Shown: in pieces, positions 61,101 through 64,000 of the stretch | How the letters are laid out: each line of letters begins with the position of its first letter | Numbering within the stretch: position 1 is the first letter of the stretch | NCBI GenBank assembly: GCA_018389105.1 | Contig: JACATO010000334.1 | Span: 682,001-746,000, forward strand | Direction: 5' to 3' | Source: Nautilus pompilius | Taxonomy: Eukaryota; Mollusca; Cephalopoda; Nautilida; Nautilidae | Length of the DNA stretch: 64,000 bases | The notes under the pieces: model-generated | What the model saw: the letters and a program-made list of their open reading frames with translations, nothing else | Databases searched by the model: none | What the model was told of the DNA's origin: nothing | Position numbers and translations under genes: made by a program

Positions 61101-61920
61101 AATGTAAGGAGAAGGTGTGAAAACTTTAGACTGATCCAAGTTCAGTTGACTAAAAGCAGTCAACAACTCACCTGCCATTAAAGCGACTAAAAATTTTTGT
61201 TTGTTTCTTTAATTTCCAGCTTAATTTTTTTTTTTTAAGTGAAAGACGTTAATGCAAATGAGGTTCTGCGTGAACCTGATCTTTGTTGCTGTGTTTTTCC
61301 TTTTTTAAATTTGTTTTGTTTTTTATTTTAATTTTTTAATTAAGGAAGTGTTGTTGTTTTTTTACCAAGTTTACTTTGATGAACCGCCATTGCGGTATTT
61401 CCTCAGAAAGTCTCAGGCTTTTAGCCCTTTTGTGGACTATGCCTGTGTATTTGCGATGGGTAGGTATGATCCTGACAGGGTAACCTCGTATATATACTGC
61501 AAAGCTTTGGAAGTACATAATTACGTGGTTACTCCATCAAGATCAGTATCCGCTCCCCATAAAAATATAAATATATATATATGGGCATAGTCTTCAAAGG
61601 GTTAAAGGGAATTGACTTCTAACTTTTGACTGGCTGTGCACCTTGATCACCATTCGACAGCACTCCAACTATATGTACCCAGGTAAGCTCCTTGGGCACC
61701 AAGACTGTTGCCCCCTCCCCCAACACTGCCACCCTTCCAGCTTGCTGCTGCTGCTGTGAGACATCCCTAGACCCCTAACATCAGGAAAAGGGATCAACAA
61801 AAAAAAAAAAAAAACGGAGCTTTTTACTTCAGTAATTGAGCATTATTAACAACATGTAATTTACTTATATGTTTGTGTTTGTTTAAATATTTTTGCAACC
61901 AGGTTTATACATATTCATAA
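42944..61920 (+). CDS. TRAF7-like RING/WD40 E3 ubiquitin ligase (14 coding exons)
   Basis: Coding exons join 42944-43140, 45491-45603, 46690-46833, 47382-47488, 48728-48849, 51094-51236, 51812-51899, 52537-52678, 54928-55038, 55986-56150, 57296-57428, 58268-58416, 59299-59418 and 61903-61920, giving 583 residues plus stop. All introns are GT-AG and all phases agree. Order: RING (C19, C22, C35, H37, C40, C43, C50, D53), TRAF-type zinc finger (about 104-172), coiled coil (about 188-245), seven WD40 repeats (306-583). This order is diagnostic of TRAF7, which lacks the TRAF-C domain of other TRAFs. Known TRAF7 acts as an E3 ligase and scaffold with MEKK3 in JNK/p38 and NF-kB signalling; that role is only inferred here. 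The protein is shorter than vertebrate TRAF7 (670) because it lacks the Ser-rich N-terminus, and it is clearly divergent, so a paralogue is likely. The ATG at 42944 is the first in frame after a stop at 42812-42814 and has a good context (GAAATGG). Confidence 0.88.
43141..45490 (+). other. Intron 1 of the TRAF7-like gene
   Basis: Besides the 49-bp minisatellite it is AT-rich and featureless. Frames at 45019-45246 show no domain. Confidence 0.6.
43871..44850. repeat. 49-bp minisatellite in intron 1, about 20 copies
   Basis: The unit starts TACAAACATACTAGTGTATT and ends AAGGCATTCTTGATATTGG. Variants ATTTAATAGTTC and GTACTTAGTAG recur in a fixed order (near 44325-44400 and again near 44468-44540), suggesting a three-unit higher-order repeat. 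Units after about 44570 carry indels. Confidence 0.95.
45491..45603 (+). CDS. TRAF7-like exon 2: RING to zinc-finger linker
   Basis: Residues 66-103. LVVGQIEDLLIHCQYGIKWQ matches the TRAF7 segment after the RING (...EQIGELFIHCRHG). Acceptor TTTTACCAG, donor CCGTTAG/GTACTG, phase 1. Confidence 0.88.
46690..46833 (+). CDS. TRAF7-like exon 3: TRAF-type zinc finger, first part
   Basis: Residues 104-151. The Cys/His pattern AEHESQC, FSCQNNTLC, MDQHMQVCAYHPC is that of a TRAF zinc finger. Acceptor TTTGCAG, donor CCAAAG/GTTAGT, phase 1. Confidence 0.88.
47382..47488 (+). CDS. TRAF7-like exon 4: TRAF-type zinc finger, second part
   Basis: Residues 152-187. GCEFTGIANDVLQHSISC finishes the zinc-finger module (GCxFxG...H...C). 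Then follows a Cys-rich segment (CSCSKLTKNICECQQL) not seen in vertebrate TRAF7. Donor GATGAG/GTGAGA, phase 0. Confidence 0.88.
47489..48727 (+). other. Intron 4 of the TRAF7-like gene
   Basis: The frames at 47525-47939 have no recognisable product. A short CA run precedes 48298. No second gene is supported. Confidence 0.5.
48728..48849 (+). CDS. TRAF7-like exon 5: coiled coil
   Basis: Residues 188-228. Gln/Lys/Asn/Glu-rich, with leucines and isoleucines at heptad-like spacing (LNVLTNQIKTLGDKNNKL), where TRAF7 has its coiled coil. Donor ACAAG/GTGAGT, phase 2. Confidence 0.82.
48850..51093 (+). other. Intron 5 of the TRAF7-like gene
   Basis: AT-rich. A less AT-rich patch at 49130-49450 and short frames at 50654-50839 show no identifiable product or repeat family. 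Confidence 0.5.
51094..51236 (+). CDS. TRAF7-like exon 6: end of coiled coil and linker
   Basis: Residues 228-275. SQMSKLQHQCDSILSSMN continues the helical segment, then a Ser/Thr-rich linker. The acceptor must be CTCTTAG (exon from 51094). The nearby GTCAG four bases downstream would create a stop. Donor ATCAG/GTATGG, phase 1. Confidence 0.78.
51421..51440. repeat. (GT)n microsatellite in intron 6
   Basis: Pure TG run. A similar short run lies at 46011-46027 in intron 2. Confidence 0.9.
51812..51899 (+). CDS. TRAF7-like exon 7: approach to WD40 domain
   Basis: Residues 276-305. Ends MPFHFMCIGTLR, aligned with the KCKGTFVGH entry to the TRAF7 propeller. Donor TTTACG/GTAGGA, phase 2. Confidence 0.85.
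52537..52678 (+). CDS. TRAF7-like exon 8: WD40 repeat 1
   Basis: Residues 305-352. GHKDVVFWLTCNKHKLYSAG followed by ADRVIKVWD is a full WD40 unit. The exon then begins repeat 2 (HSHSGVV). Acceptor ACTCTAG, donor GAGTG/GTAAGC, phase 0. Confidence 0.93.
52679..54927 (+). other. Intron 8, with an unexplained frame-rich patch
   Basis: Between 53.5 and 54.7 kb several frames of 80-96 codons occur on both strands in a less AT-rich patch. I recognise no domain; an old transposon or processed sequence is possible. Confidence 0.4.
54928..55038 (+). CDS. TRAF7-like exon 9: WD40 repeat 2
   Basis: Residues 353-389. LFSAGSDLSITKWN is the core strand of repeat 2, with Asn in place of the usual final Asp. 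Acceptor CTTTCAG, donor TACCAG/GTATTG, phase 0. Confidence 0.92.
55986..56150 (+). CDS. TRAF7-like exon 10: WD40 repeat 3 and start of 4
   Basis: Residues 390-444. AHDNLICSMRASDDYLFTSS plus MIKVWD is repeat 3. PGLHHWVRCMAL matches the highly conserved LNHWVRAL segment of TRAF7 repeat 4. Donor ACCAAG/GTAATG, phase 0. Confidence 0.93.
57296..57428 (+). CDS. TRAF7-like exon 11: WD40 repeats 4-5
   Basis: Residues 445-489. DTLYSGSHNSINVWK ends repeat 4 and NYGSLYSLVATKLYLIAG opens repeat 5. Acceptor TTTTGCAG, donor CGCAG/GTGGGT, phase 1. Confidence 0.93.
58268..58416 (+). CDS. TRAF7-like exon 12: WD40 repeats 5-6
   Basis: Residues 489-538. GTYNKNIAVFD ends repeat 5; GHIASVNALVV and FLFSGSGDKSIK form repeat 6. 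Acceptor TCTTTCAG, donor ATTAAG/GTTGGT, phase 0. Confidence 0.93.
59299..59418 (+). CDS. TRAF7-like exon 13: WD40 repeats 6-7
   Basis: Residues 539-578. VWD closes repeat 6 and RHSDSVNTLSLYGDFLLSGS plus SDHEIK is repeat 7 up to its last strand. Donor ATCAAA/GTAAGT, phase 0, so a further coding exon is required. Confidence 0.92.
59419..61902 (+). other. Intron 13 of the TRAF7-like gene
   Basis: About 2.5 kb, AT-rich with several homopolymers. It contains in-phase decoy terminal exons at 59999 and 60735. Frames at 60142-60675 have no recognisable domain. Confidence 0.5.
61903..61920 (+). CDS. TRAF7-like exon 14: five-codon terminal exon
   Basis: After a pyrimidine-rich tract and GCAACCAG, the in-phase codons read VYTYS and then TAA. 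Joined to EIK this gives EIKVYTYS, equivalent to the VKVWTC ending of vertebrate TRAF7, and it completes the last strand of blade 7. Alternatives at 60735 (MFKHFPLHMVS) and 59999 (YGLCYHLSKED) are also in phase but do not restore the WD40 strand. Confidence 0.65.
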   Translation, partial: VYTYS

Positions 61921-64000
61921 TACACAACATAGTAAATTCAATATGTTAAAGGAAAACTGTTGTAGTTAATTAGCATAATATAAAACACGTGTGTAAAAAA
62001 AAAAAAAGAAAAAGCACAAGAAGGCATTAAACTCGGTTGCAATCTATGATTTTTCACCTTAGGTTTAGTGTACAGACAATTTAAGAAAGATAATCAAGCT
62101 AAGTTTTCATTACTGTTACTCACTGATAACCTTTTGATACCTGGTGAGTTACCTGTGCCAGCATGGCGCACTGCAACTTTTGCTTTTCATCAGCATATAA
62201 AATGAGTTGACAGCCCTTTTCATATGCTGCAGCTGGTACCAGCCATGCGCTGCTGGTCAGACACAACTTTTACTTATCGTAATTTTTATTACATAAAAAT
62301 GTCGGTATGCGAAAAGAAATCTTTACTTTTTTGTACTTTGTATTTTTGCTACTTTTTAAGATCTATTCTGAAAAAGGTGCTATTATAAAGCAACTCCCCC
62401 TTTTTTTTATTTGTTAAATTCTAAACAAAGATTAATAAACGTGAAAAAAGAATACATCTGTGTTCGCTTTAAAGGTACAGTTGAAATATAAATTACTATG
62501 TGCAAGTCTTCTCTGGTGGATCGTTCATCTTGTTCTTGCATCAGATGTTCGGGAGGAAAGAGGAGAGACAAGCAAGAGAAATCTGCATTGATAAGCAGCA
62601 GTATTTCTAAATCTACTTCATGAACATTAACTAACGGTAATTGGATGGTGTCTACCTTTAATTTCTTTATTGATGTGAAAATAAAACAATAATCAAAACA
62701 TTGAAAAAAAATTAATTTATCTATTCTTTTTATAAAGCTTTTTTAAATTCAATTTTAATTTTTGCTTTTGTTTTTGTTTTTCTATAGATAAATTATTTTT
62801 TACCTAGTTTGCAGCTTATTCATGAGTAAAATATCTTAAATTGAAGCCTATGCAGTATTGGATTATAAAAAATTACAGCTGTTGTGGGTATTGAATTACT
62901 AAGGATGAAACCTGACTGAAAATAGCATTCCAAATATGTGGGATGCCAGATTGTGTTTTAAATCTTATTCAAACTAACAGCAAACAAAAACAAAAAACAA
63001 AATGTATTAAAATGATTTATTACTGTCTACCAACGTTTCCTATTCAGGGATAATTGCACTGGCTAAACCACAGTTGCTCATTTTCAAAGACAAGGGAAAA
63101 CATTAACAGTGAACTTTGGAAATAACAATTTTAGGTACCCTATTTTTTCTCTCTGAATCACCAAAAAGTTCCTATTCTTATAGTGAGTTATGTTTCCGTG
63201 ATTTTTTGCCACCTATGGCTTTGTGCAGTAATGTTTTTCTTGCATGAAGCCTGTACCAACATTACTTTCTAACACAGACAAAGAAATAGGGCATCTGTCT
63301 GTTTGTGTGTATTTTGCCAAAGACCAGACTTATACTGGTTTGTCTGTCTCGTATGAAACACTGGTCAGGGAAGACGATCCAAGCAATTCACTTGCTCGAG
63401 ACATTTTTAAATCTAGACTCAAAATTACTAAATTTGTCGCAGTTGTGGCATTAACGCAATTTCTTTGAGTTCGTTAGCAGACATTGGCGTTAAGTTCACA
63501 CGTGAAATGTTGGTCAACATGATACTATGTCAGAGATTGAAAATATTCCTTAAGTTATGCCATTCAACGTCATTCTGAATACTGTAAATAAATGTCTCTT
63601 TGGCTACAAGAACAGATCGTTTCAACAATAAAACATATACTGTGTATATTAAAACATGGGGTGATTTTCTTGCATTGAGAAACACTCAGCTTTGTTGTTA
63701 TTAATCAGGAATGTCTTTTATATCCTTTTAGAAAACTCAAAAGTTTGTGGAGAAATTTCAGAAGTTAATTAGTAGCAATTACTCTATTTTTGATTAGTAA
63801 CTACTTATCTATTGCCAAAGCAAGATTAAGCTGATGGCTGGTACAGTATAAACAGAGCAACTTATAATGCCAGATCTGGCTTGGCTTGTGCACTATTTCT
63901 CTTTGCAATCATCATATTTTTTTGGCATGCATCAATTGTTAATCAACTGTAGTTGATGGATTAGCATTTCAAAGTTCCTATCAGTGACAGACATCTTTAC
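61921..64000 (+). other. Probable 3' UTR and downstream sequence
   Basis: AT-rich, without a recognised gene. AATAAA words at 62434-62439, 62680-62685, 63587-63592 and 63627-63632 are candidate polyadenylation signals; none can be chosen from sequence alone. A 74-codon frame at 63244-63468 (+) shows no known domain. Confidence 0.45.

Overview
This is metazoan nuclear DNA: one intron-rich gene with GT-AG introns, tRNA-derived SINEs, decayed Tc1/mariner, hAT and LINE copies, and long simple-sequence arrays. There is no operon structure, CRISPR array, rRNA gene or virus-like gene. The repeat content and a divergent TRAF7-like gene would fit a lophotrochozoan such as a mollusc, but that placement is a low-confidence inference.

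Left part (1 to about 42.3 kb): I find no intact protein-coding gene. It is a repeat-dominated compartment. It holds (a) compound TTA/TTG and CT/GA microsatellites; (b) a dispersed minisatellite family built on the palindrome TGACGTCA, at about 13.9, 16.7, 25.3, 28.1, 35.7 and 41.6-42.3 kb; (c) a 54-bp minisatellite of 12 copies at 31.9-32.5 kb; (d) a 1.5-kb CCATCAC/CTCTC satellite at 40.8-42.3 kb that carries an odd, one-directional T-to-G change; (e) tRNA-like SINEs at 12.3, 23.2 and 28.8 kb and a weaker one at 15.8 kb; (f) transposon remains: a LINE reverse transcriptase at 2.5-3.4 kb, a Tc1-like element at 5.6-7.2 kb with a second LINE fragment nested in it, related Tc1 pieces at 10.2 and 22.1 kb, another Tc1-like piece at 30.4 kb, a hAT (DUF4371-type) remnant at 33.6-34.5 kb, a mariner N-terminal piece at 35.4 kb and a nearly full-length dead mariner with both inverted repeats at 37.8-39.1 kb.

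Right part (about 42.7-62 kb): one plus-strand gene, assembled by hand as 14 coding exons whose splice phases all agree. It encodes a 583-residue TRAF7-like E3 ubiquitin ligase: RING finger, TRAF-type zinc finger, coiled coil and seven WD40 repeats. The last coding exon is only five codons plus stop, and it completes the seventh WD40 blade. Intron 1 holds a roughly 20-copy, 49-bp minisatellite. From 61.9 kb to the end lies AT-rich sequence that probably includes the 3' UTR.

The TRAF7-like gene is the only gene here that looks functional. All other coding traces are broken mobile elements. Most identifications rest on reading motifs by eye; no database search was possible.
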